This document shows positions 1-5,311 of a DNA stretch of 7,428 bases, piece after piece. The translations under genes were made by a program, and so were the position numbers. Position 1 is the stretch's first letter, and the number at the start of each line of letters is the position of its first letter. Origin of the DNA: Alphaproteobacteria bacterium (GTDB taxonomy: Bacteria > Pseudomonadota > Alphaproteobacteria > Micropepsales > Micropepsaceae); the NCBI GenBank assembly GCA_017307315.1, contig JAFKFF010000186.1, positions 1-7,428 on the forward strand. Reading direction: 5' to 3'. The notes under the pieces were generated by a model, which was not told the origin of the DNA, ran no database searches, and saw nothing but the letters and a program-made list of their open reading frames with translations.

Positions 1-799
1 CTTCCGCCGTCAGGTCCGACTTATCGAAGTCGAAGAAGACGATGTAGGTCTTCGCCGGCGGCGGAGGCGGCGGCGGAGGCGGCGGGGGCGGAGGCGGCGG
101 AGGAGGAGGCGGAGGAGGCGGCGGGGGCGGCGGCGGGGGCGGCGGCGGGGTCATGAACCAGCGCAGGCCGACCACGAACGCATTCTCCGTCAGGTCGCCG
201 ACCTTGATCGGGGTGATCGCGGTGAAGGAAGAATTGTAGGTCGCGTCATTGGCATTGGCGCGATAGCGGTAATCGACGAACAGATCGACGTCCGGCGACA
301 TCGAATAGGCGATGCCGGCGATCGCCTGATATTCCAGCGAAACGTGCGAGCCCTTCGTATAGTCGAGAACCTGGCCGCCGACGGGCACGGTCCAGTGCAG
401 GCGGGCGTTGCCGATACCGGCGCCGCCACCGATCGACAGCTTCCACTGATCGTCCAGGGGAATGTCGTAGACCAGGTTGAACATCGACGACATCACGCTG
501 GTCGAGCCGCCCGCGCCGTTACCGGCGGAGTCGATGTCGTGCGAGGTGTAGCTGAATTCGTTTTCCAGGCGGAAACCCGAAGCCCAGGAATAGCCGAAAG
601 ACAGCATGCCGATGCCGCTATCGCTATGATCGACCTGGACCGTGCCGGCCGTGGGGAACGGCGCCGACCGCGAATTGACGGTCGGCATATTGTCGTAACC
701 ACCGGCCAGGCCGAGGTACCAACCCTCGGGTGCGGCGGTCGCCGGCGCGCTCAAGGCTACGGCGGCAACGCCGGCCAAGGCCAACATGCGAATTTTCAT
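1..799 (-). CDS. OmpA-family outer-membrane protein with polyproline linker (partial, N-terminal 266 residues)
   Basis: This is probably an outer-membrane beta-barrel whose periplasmic OmpA domain grips peptidoglycan. The ATG at 799 is preceded by a good Shine-Dalgarno (GAGGG, about 9 bases upstream). Residues 1-22 look like a signal peptide (MKIRMLALAG, hydrophobic core, A-T-A cleavage site), and the mature part begins near APEGWYLG. Residues 27-216 alternate aromatic and polar residues as in small barrels, with short segments such as LFVDYRYR and a last strand ending in LRWF. Residues 218-248 are 31 uninterrupted prolines. Residues 252-266 (YIVFFDFDKSDLTAE) match the start of the OmpA C-terminal domain. 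No stop or frameshift occurs in the 266 codons; the gene runs off the left edge, so the rest of the OmpA domain is unseen. Barrel, Pro-rich hinge and OmpA domain is a known alphaproteobacterial arrangement; the exact barrel subfamily is inferred. Confidence 0.88.
   Translation of the reverse strand, partial: MKIRMLALAGVAAVALSAPATAAPEGWYLGLAGGYDNMPTVNSRSAPFPTAGTVQVDHSDSGIGMLSFGYSWASGFRLENEFSYTSHDIDSAGNGAGGSTSVMSSMFNLVYDIPLDDQWKLSIGGGAGIGNARLHWTVPVGGQVLDYTKGSHVSLEYQAIAGIAYSMSPDVDLFVDYRYRANANDATYNSSFTAITPIKVGDLTENAFVVGLRWFMTPPPPPPPPPPPPPPPPPPPPPPPPPPPPPPPAKTYIVFFDFDKSDLTAE
56..148 (-). repeat. Trinucleotide tract encoding 31 consecutive prolines
   Basis: All 31 codons read on the minus strand from 148 to 56 are CCN: 20 CCG, 8 CCT and 3 CCC. 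The tract joins the beta-barrel to the OmpA domain of the protein above. The opposite (template) strand is very G-rich, with G-runs of 4-5 bases at 84-88, 123-127, 135-139 and 147-150. Because the unit is a codon, length change would keep the reading frame. Confidence 0.95.
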
Positions 800-871
800 T
801 GTTTCTACCCTCGCTTGAAAAATACCGCAGGGCAGGATCCCCCCACCCAGCACAAAAATCCGATACTCGGC

Positions 872-899
872 TTATAACGGCGATCCGGCCAAAAGTCTC
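872..899 (-). promoter_or_regulatory. Possible promoter of the OmpA-family gene
   Basis: Reading the minus strand, TTATAA (877-872) could be a -10 box. With a 16-base spacer the -35 position reads GAGACT (899-894), which matches TTGACA at only three positions. A start near 865 would give a leader of about 65 bases. The -35 is weak, so this is a position guess rather than a firm call. Confidence 0.25.
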
Positions 900-912
900 C
901 CCTGATGATGTC

Positions 913-928
913 CATTTCCCCGGAAATG
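913..928. promoter_or_regulatory. Operator-like perfect inverted repeat in the spacer upstream of the OmpA-family gene
   Basis: CATTTCC-CC-GGAAATG is a perfect 7+2+7 dyad in non-coding DNA, just upstream of the candidate -35 position. The two-base centre makes a hairpin unlikely and fits a dimeric DNA-binding protein better. I do not recognise the regulator. Confidence 0.4.
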
Positions 929-999
929 CAGTATTTCTTTCAGGGTTTTATGGGGGACCTGTGCCTTCAGGGACACAAAAAAGCGGTAACCGTCCCGAA

Positions 1000-1653
1000 T
1001 TACATTCGATCGCACGAGAAAATGAAGGCATAGCGGCCGGGCAAGAGGTACAGCCGGGTCGCGGTGCGGCCTGTAACATCTTCCAGCGCCGAGAGAAATT
1101 CCACGCGCGGCTTGACGTGAAATAATGTCAGCCAGGCGCGCAAAAGCGTTCGTCCCGCTCGTCCCAGTCCCGCAAGGTCGCCGAAATCCACCACATGAAT
1201 CTGACCCGTGGACGACAAGGATCGTGAGGCAGCCGCCAGCGCTTGCCGCCAGCCGGGGATCATCGAAAGACTATAAGAGAAGAGAACGTGATCGAATGAT
1301 TCAACTTTAAATTGTTTTGGTGATAAATTTTCAGCCAACCCTTGAGCCAGCTGGATCCGGCCGGTGAGGCCGGCCCGGTCTACCGCCGCTTGGGCGCTCG
1401 CCAGCATCGCGACGGACGCGTCCAGCCCGTAAAGCCGTGTTCCGGGATAGGCGCGCGCCACCCGGATCAGGTTGCGGGCGGTGCCGCAACCCACTTCCAC
1501 CAGGCTGGACCCGGGAGGCAAGGCGAGTTGCGCGATCAGCCTGTCGCGGCCGAAAAGATAATATTTCCGCGTGAAATCATACACATGGCGCTGATGCCGA
1601 TAGGTCCGGTCCATCAGCAGGGCGTGAGGATCAGGAGAGCGGGCGCCGGACAT
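1000..1653 (-). CDS. btaB: BtaB-type S-adenosylmethionine N-methyltransferase (betaine lipid synthesis)
   Basis: BtaB adds three methyl groups from S-adenosylmethionine to the amino group of diacylglycerylhomoserine, giving the betaine lipid DGTS at the cytoplasmic membrane. The 217-residue product has a BtaB-like N-terminus (MDRTYRHQRHVYDFTRKYY, residues 14-32), class I methyltransferase motif I VEVGCGTA (52-59), an acidic motif II residue in YGLDAS (Asp78), and a motif IV region around FDHVLFSYSLSMIPGW (120-135). The frame stays open upstream to 1806, but that stretch is btaA sequence in another frame. The ATG at 1653 places the conserved N-terminus correctly and overlaps the btaA stop by 23 bases, so translation is probably coupled; only a weak GGCGG lies upstream. 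Codons 109-119 all end in A or T, unlike the rest of the gene. Function rests on motifs and on btaA next door. Confidence 0.9.
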   Translation of the reverse strand: MSGARSPDPHALLMDRTYRHQRHVYDFTRKYYLFGRDRLIAQLALPPGSSLVEVGCGTARNLIRVARAYPGTRLYGLDASVAMLASAQAAVDRAGLTGRIQLAQGLAENLSPKQFKVESFDHVLFSYSLSMIPGWRQALAAASRSLSSTGQIHVVDFGDLAGLGRAGRTLLRAWLTLFHVKPRVEFLSALEDVTGRTATRLYLLPGRYAFIFSCDRM

Positions 1654-2857
1654 AGATATGAAAACCGCCATAGATCGAGGACCGGTCCTGGGCATGCAGC
1701 ACCCGGCTTTCCCACGCGTGATAAAGCCAGGGCGCCAAAATCCCCGGCGGCAGCTTTTCTTCCAGGGGGCTCGTTTCTCCTGCCGTGCGGAAGATAACCC
1801 GCGCATCGCGCGAATTGGCGGTGCGGTCGATCTCGCGCCACAGGTCCTGCAGTTGTGTGGGGCTCATCCAATCCTGCGCGTCCAGAAGCACGAAGCGGTC
1901 CAGCGACTGCGCCGGTTGCGCCTTCAGGAAGTCCAGGAGCGAGGCGTGATGCACCGCGACCGAGGACACCCGCGCCTTCAGCAGGGCATGATTTTCCGCT
2001 TTCAGATAAGCGGGCAGGGCCTCGCGCGTTTCCAGATCGTAGCCGCGTCCGAAAGCCTGCCAGGCGAAATAATTCTCGGCGATGGGAAAATCGCAGGCCA
2101 GCCTCTCCACTCTTTCGCGCAGCACGGCGATCGCGTCGCCATTTCCGCAGGAGACCAGCGCGTCATACTGCGCCGGTGGAATTCCCAGCGCATAAAGCGA
2201 CAGCGGCGACCTGGCGATCAGCCGCAGGGCGGCGCTGTCGAACAGCGGCGCGAGCACTTGATCGAACTTGTCGCGCTGTTCCTTGGGCGTGCGCGCCGCA
2301 AGAATGTCTTCCAGCCGCCGGCCATGCAGGCGCGCCACGCCGTGCAAAAGGCCGATGAAGCGGCCCAGAAGGCCATGGCGATAGAGGTTGCGCGCGAACA
2401 TCTCGATGCGGCGGCGCGGACGCACGCCATGCGAAGCCTGCCAATAGGCTCTCGTCGCCGGATCGAGACGGTCGCGGATGAATGTATCGAAGGCGGCAAT
2501 GTTGCGCGGATCGGAAGCGCCGCCGAAAAAGCGCAGGAAACTCTTGTGGTCGGGCAAATGCTCCAGCGCGGCCAGTTTCAGCCTGGTCAGGGCGACGTGG
2601 TGCGGGTTGAGATCGATCGCAACGACCTGGGCCGGCGCCGCGGTCAGATAATTCAGAACATTGCATCCGCCCGAGGCGATGGTGACCAGCCTGTGGTGCG
2701 GCGCCAGTTTCAGGGCGTCCAGATCGACACTGGGGTCTTCCCAGATCTGGTTGTAGACAAAACCCTGGAACATCAGGGTAAAAAGCCGCTCCAGCACGCC
2801 GCGCGGCGTTGCCGGCGCGGCCTGATGCGCGGCGCGTTCCAGAAGCAGGTTGGCCAT
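1631..2857 (-). CDS. btaA: BtaA, S-adenosylmethionine:diacylglycerol 3-amino-3-carboxypropyltransferase (DUF3419)
   Basis: BtaA transfers the 3-amino-3-carboxypropyl group of S-adenosylmethionine to diacylglycerol, making diacylglycerylhomoserine and methylthioadenosine. This is the first step to the phosphorus-free lipid DGTS. The 408-residue product has the expected landmarks: FVYNQIWEDP (33-42), a SAM-binding loop IASGGCNVLNYL (60-71), AIDLNPHH (80-87), SCGNGDA (236-242) and LLDAQDWMS (324-332). It is full length. The ATG at 2857 has a GAAAGG Shine-Dalgarno about 5 bases upstream. It is the first gene of a two-gene operon with btaB. Known homologues in Sinorhizobium meliloti are PhoB-induced under phosphate starvation, and a Pho-box-like sequence lies 67 bases upstream here. 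It diverges from tesB. Confidence 0.93.
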   Translation of the reverse strand: MANLLLERAAHQAAPATPRGVLERLFTLMFQGFVYNQIWEDPSVDLDALKLAPHHRLVTIASGGCNVLNYLTAAPAQVVAIDLNPHHVALTRLKLAALEHLPDHKSFLRFFGGASDPRNIAAFDTFIRDRLDPATRAYWQASHGVRPRRRIEMFARNLYRHGLLGRFIGLLHGVARLHGRRLEDILAARTPKEQRDKFDQVLAPLFDSAALRLIARSPLSLYALGIPPAQYDALVSCGNGDAIAVLRERVERLACDFPIAENYFAWQAFGRGYDLETREALPAYLKAENHALLKARVSSVAVHHASLLDFLKAQPAQSLDRFVLLDAQDWMSPTQLQDLWREIDRTANSRDARVIFRTAGETSPLEEKLPPGILAPWLYHAWESRVLHAQDRSSIYGGFHIYVRRPLS

Positions 2858-2871
2858 GGCTGCCTTTCTTT

Positions 2872-2886
2872 CGGCCGGTCCGGCCG
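2872..2886. repeat. GC-rich perfect inverted repeat in the btaA leader
   Basis: CGGCCGG-T-CCGGCCG is a 7+1+7 dyad lying 15-29 bases upstream of the btaA ATG and only a few bases from its Shine-Dalgarno. The halves also form a direct repeat of CGGCCGG spaced 9 bases apart. It could be a protein site or an mRNA structure; in such GC-rich DNA chance is also possible. Confidence 0.35.
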
Positions 2887-2923
2887 GCTCCCGGGCCTTG
2901 TGAATCCTTTTGACGACGGGGAT

Positions 2924-2941
2924 AGGTCAGTTGCGTGACGG
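2924..2941 (-). promoter_or_regulatory. Pho-box-like direct repeat upstream of btaA
   Basis: On the minus strand, CCGTCAC-GCAA-CTGACCT matches the PhoB pattern CTGTCAT-N4-CTGTCAT at 10 of 14 positions with the correct 11-base repeat spacing. It sits 67 bases upstream of the btaA start, a sensible place for an activator. The match is partial, and I looked for it because of the known biology of btaA. Confidence 0.3.
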
Positions 2942-2942
2942 A

Positions 2943-2958
2943 TTGGCGAAGCCGCCAA
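2943..2958. repeat. Short hairpin between btaA and tesB
   Basis: TTGGCG-AAGC-CGCCAA is a perfect 6-base stem with a 4-base loop, 20 bases upstream of the chosen tesB ATG. It adjoins the Pho-box-like element and occupies roughly where a ribosome binding site would be expected. Confidence 0.35.
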
Positions 2959-2977
2959 AGCATGGTTGGTTGATGCG

Positions 2978-3796
2978 ATGACGGACGACGGCAAAGCGGC
3001 GCTGGAAGAAGTGCTGGGGCTCCTCGATCTGGAGCAGATCGAGGAAAATATTTTTCGCGGCCTCAGTCCGAAGGCGCGGCATCAACGCGTCTTCGGCGGC
3101 CAGGTGCTGGGACAGGCGCTGGCGGCGGCGATCCGCACCGTGGAACCATCGCGCCTCTGCCATTCGCTGCACGCCTATTTCCTGCGTCCCGGCGATCCGC
3201 GCGTCCCGATCCTCTATGAAGTGGACCGGGCGCGGGACGGCAAGAGCTTCAGCGCGCGCCGGGTGGTGGCGATCCAGCATGGCGCGCAGATCTTCAACCT
3301 CGCGGCCTCCTTCCAGTTGCCGGAAGAAGGATACGCGCATCAGTTCGAAATGCCGCAAGTGCCCGCCCCGGAAGAGGCGTTGCGTGAATGGCTTGCGCGG
3401 CCGCGCCCCTTCGAAGCCCGGCCGGTCATTCTGGACGGCCCCGCCGACCGGCCGCCGCGCGCGCCCTTCGATAACATCTGGTTCCGGGCCTCGGGCCCGG
3501 TGCCGGACGATATCCGCCAGCGCCAAATTCTTTTGGCTTATCTGTCCGACACGACCTTGCTGGACACATCGCTTCTGCCGCACGGCAAAGGTTTCTTCTC
3601 CGCGGTCCAGTTGGCGAGCATCGATCACGCCATGTGGTTTCATCGCGACGCCAAGCTGGACGACTGGCTGCTGTACAGCCAGGACAGCCCTTCGGCGGGC
3701 GGCGCGCGCGGATTCAATCGCGGCCTGATCTTCAATCGCGACGGCGTTCTGATCGCCTCGGTGGCGCAGGAAGGGTTGATAAGGCCGCGGACCTGA
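2978..3796 (+). CDS. tesB: Acyl-CoA thioesterase II (TesB family)
   Basis: TesB hydrolyses acyl-CoA thioesters to free fatty acid and CoA in the cytoplasm. The 272-residue double-hotdog protein aligns over its length with E. coli TesB: EENIFRG (22-28), QRVFGGQVLGQAL (36-48), HSLHAYFLRPGD (62-73), DGKSFSARRVVAIQ (87-100), SIDHAMWFHR (214-223), ARGFNRG (243-249) and ASVAQEG (260-266). The Asp-Ser/Thr-Gln catalytic set is present as Asp191, Ser214 and Gln264; Ser replaces the E. coli Thr, as in some eukaryotic homologues. I chose the ATG at 2978 from the length match. An in-frame TTG at 2966 would add four residues, and neither start has a clear Shine-Dalgarno. It diverges from btaA and its stop lies 12 bases from the end of the convergent pseudopilin gene. 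A direct role in lipid remodelling beside btaAB is only inferred. Confidence 0.93.
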   Translation: MTDDGKAALEEVLGLLDLEQIEENIFRGLSPKARHQRVFGGQVLGQALAAAIRTVEPSRLCHSLHAYFLRPGDPRVPILYEVDRARDGKSFSARRVVAIQHGAQIFNLAASFQLPEEGYAHQFEMPQVPAPEEALREWLARPRPFEARPVILDGPADRPPRAPFDNIWFRASGPVPDDIRQRQILLAYLSDTTLLDTSLLPHGKGFFSAVQLASIDHAMWFHRDAKLDDWLLYSQDSPSAGGARGFNRGLIFNRDGVLIASVAQEGLIRPRT

Positions 3797-3808
3797 CTGC
3801 CGCCAGGC

Positions 3809-4390
3809 TCAGCTGTTGCAGACGGCCGGGCTCGACGGGGCGCTGGCCAGCGGAATCTGCAGCACGCGGCGCGGCTTGAGATAGAAATCGTTGGTCCAGG
3901 TCGTCCAAGTCGGCAGGAAATAGCTGAGGAAGGAATTGTAGCGGTACGTCACCCGGCTCCAGATCACGCTGCCGCCACTGCCCGCCGCGAGCAGGCCGGA
4001 CGGAAGCGCCGGGGACGGCGCGCTGCCTTTGGTCATCGCCGCCGGGGTTCTGCCTCTGCTGCAACTCCAGGCGACTTTCGGCTGCTTTCCCGTCCCGCCA
4101 TCGATCACGCTGGTGATGGTGATCGTCGCCTGCGAAGTGTCGTTGGGGAACAGCATGGTGTTGACGGCGCCGAACACCGAATCCAGGTCGCTGCCGCTGA
4201 CGCTCGATTCCTGCGCAACCAGGTCGCCCGCCGCCGACGTCATGTTGATGATCTGCGCGCGCGCGCCCGAAGCCTGGGACAGTTCCACCAACCCCAGGAA
4301 CATGGCCAGGATGATGGGCAGCACGAACGCGAATTCCACCGCGGCCAGGCCGCGTTCGCTGCGCCAATAGCGGAGAAGCCGGTCGCGCAT
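3809..4390 (-). CDS. TadE/TadF-type pseudopilin, second gene of the pair
   Basis: This is probably a minor pilin-like protein of a tight-adherence (Tad/Flp) pilus, held in the inner membrane by its N-terminal helix. The 193-residue product begins MRDRLLRYWRSERG, followed by LAAVEFAFVLPIILAMFLGL. That gives the prepilin-like pattern Gly14 with Glu19 at mature position +5, then a single membrane segment (about 15-38), as in proteins cut by the TadV/CpaA-type peptidase. The rest is a periplasmic domain with many Ser/Thr and Trp residues and two cysteines (110, 191). The frame is open further upstream, but the ATG at 4390 has a strong GAGGGAA site and directly precedes the conserved motif. It starts 11 bases after the upstream pseudopilin gene, so the two form an operon. 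Its C-terminal domain is poorly conserved, so TadE versus TadF is not settled. Confidence 0.8.
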   Translation of the reverse strand: MRDRLLRYWRSERGLAAVEFAFVLPIILAMFLGLVELSQASGARAQIINMTSAAGDLVAQESSVSGSDLDSVFGAVNTMLFPNDTSQATITITSVIDGGTGKQPKVAWSCSRGRTPAAMTKGSAPSPALPSGLLAAGSGGSVIWSRVTYRYNSFLSYFLPTWTTWTNDFYLKPRRVLQIPLASAPSSPAVCNS

Positions 4391-4401
4391 GCTCGGTTCC
4401 C

Positions 4402-5043
4402 TCAACAGCCCGAAACGCCGGACGAGAAGGGCTCGTTGCGGAACGTGGTCGTTCCCGACAGAAGCCGGCCATCGTCGCCGACATTGACCAGGAATTTCTC
4501 GGGCAGGTTGCTGTTCAGGATGCGCCCCAGGCCGGGGAACCAGATCGTCCAAATATAAGTGGCGCGGACCAGCATGATGCTGCAGGCGGCATTCGAGCTG
4601 GCGCTATCGAAGGTTCCGGCCGTGCCGCTCGCCAGCAAAGCATTAAAATCGCTGCCAAATCCGCCGGAGGGCGATGCGACCGTCACCACCACATTGTCGC
4701 AACTCATCAGGCCTTCCACGCCGCAGCAAATCTGCTGCTTGAACCAGTCCTGCTCGTTGGCGAACGTCGCCTGGTCGCTGCTCGCTTCCTTGGCGCATTT
4801 TTGAACGGGAATATCCTCGCCGATCAGGGCGCTGATCTGTTGCGCCTGGCCGGTGCGGATCAGCCGGCCGGCGTCGGTGACCGAATTCTGCAGCGCGAAT
4901 TGCGCGAAGGTCATCACCCCGACTTCGAGAATGCCCAGCATCAGGGCAAAAAAGACCGGCGCGACGAAGGCGAACTCGATGGCGGCGTTGCCGCGGTCGG
5001 AGCCGGCGGCGCGCAATACGGAACAGTGCATCCTAAAACTCAT
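4402..5043 (-). CDS. tadE: TadE-type pseudopilin, first gene of the pair
   Basis: This is probably a TadE-like minor pilin of a Tad/Flp pilus. The 213-residue product has a short basic leader ending SDRG, then NAAIEFAFVAPVFFALMLGI. Gly18 and Glu23 fit prepilin-type cleavage with Glu at +5, and residues 19-45 form one membrane helix. The periplasmic part contains six cysteines (83, 106, 107, 115, 154, 213), including an adjacent pair in QQICCG, and a typical late segment LVRATYIWTIWFPGLGRI (158-175). The ATG at 5043 lacks a strong ribosome site; Met5 (5031) is a possible alternative, with AGG too close to it. It is transcribed away from the TadG-like gene, sharing a 268-base spacer. The disulfide-bonding suggestion is inference. 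Confidence 0.83.
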   Translation of the reverse strand: MSFRMHCSVLRAAGSDRGNAAIEFAFVAPVFFALMLGILEVGVMTFAQFALQNSVTDAGRLIRTGQAQQISALIGEDIPVQKCAKEASSDQATFANEQDWFKQQICCGVEGLMSCDNVVVTVASPSGGFGSDFNALLASGTAGTFDSASSNAACSIMLVRATYIWTIWFPGLGRILNSNLPEKFLVNVGDDGRLLSGTTTFRNEPFSSGVSGC

Positions 5044-5125
5044 GACGGGCCCCGTGCACGCGGCTCTTCTAGTGCGAAGGCCGATCCCGCCTAAGAGTTT
5101 GCGCTCTCCTTGATCAACAAGCCCT

Positions 5126-5145
5126 TAAGGCTGAGCTTGGCCTTA
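5126..5145. repeat. Inverted repeat in the tadE-tadG divergent spacer
   Basis: TAAGGC-tgagcttg-GCCTTA is a perfect 6-base dyad with an 8-base centre. It may be an operator or an mRNA hairpin in the tadE leader, about 80-100 bases upstream of tadE. Confidence 0.3.
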
Positions 5146-5163
5146 TCCGACAATTGCGCCGAA

Positions 5164-5178
5164 TTTACCCCGCATTAA
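5164..5178. promoter_or_regulatory. CtrA-like box in the tadE-tadG divergent spacer
   Basis: TTTA-N7-TTAA differs at one base from the alphaproteobacterial CtrA recognition pattern TTAA-N7-TTAA, with exact spacing. It lies about 120 bases upstream of tadE and about 134 upstream of the TadG-like gene, so it could serve either. CtrA controls pilus genes in Caulobacter; its role here is inferred. No convincing -35/-10 pair could be fixed in this spacer. Confidence 0.35.
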
Positions 5179-5279
5179 GGAAGATTGAAATTTACGCGGA
5201 ACCGAATGGCTTTTCTAAGGAAGCCGAAACCACGCTGCAGGAAAGCAACCGCATTTTCACCACTTTCCTTCAAAATGCC

Positions 5280-5301
5280 GCCTCGCGTGTATCGGCGAGG
5301 C
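5280..5301 (+). promoter_or_regulatory. Leader hairpin overlapping the possible ribosome site of the TadG-like gene
   Basis: GCCTCGC-gtgtatcg-GCGAGGC is a perfect 7-base stem with an 8-base loop. Its 3' arm contains GAGG (5297-5300), 11 bases from the ATG at 5312, so folding could mask that Shine-Dalgarno. A second weak site, GGGA (5303-5306), lies outside the stem. Confidence 0.4.
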
Positions 5302-5311
5302 TGGGATCCCG

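Noticed and set aside
854..870. Possible intrinsic terminator for btaB: CCGA-GTA-TCGG followed by ATTTTT on the minus strand
   Set aside because: The stem is only four pairs with a three-base loop, and it overlaps the likely start region of the OmpA-family transcript.
961..988. GTGCC...GGGACAC imperfect hairpin next to AAAAAA
   Set aside because: The stem is bulged and the T-run is on the wrong side for the minus-strand genes.
730..1125. A 131-codon plus-strand frame crossing the spacer between btaB and the OmpA-family gene
   Set aside because: It overlaps both flanking genes antisense, lacks a ribosome site and has an improbable composition.
1658..2938. A 426-codon plus-strand open frame opposite btaA
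   Set aside because: It is antisense to a well-recognised gene, is rich in Arg, Gln and Gly, and shows no motif. Long antisense frames are expected opposite high-GC genes.
2915..2955. TTGACG on the plus strand as a -35 box for tesB
   Set aside because: No acceptable -10 hexamer occurs 15-19 bases downstream.
2163..3643. Minus-strand frames of 238-266 codons (2163-2963 and 2927-3643)
   Set aside because: The first is btaA in another frame and the second is antisense to tesB. Both compositions are Arg/Gly/Pro-rich with no recognisable domain.
5185..5218. TTGAAA ... TTCTAA as a promoter for the TadG-like gene
   Set aside because: The spacing is 22 bases, too long for an ordinary housekeeping promoter.
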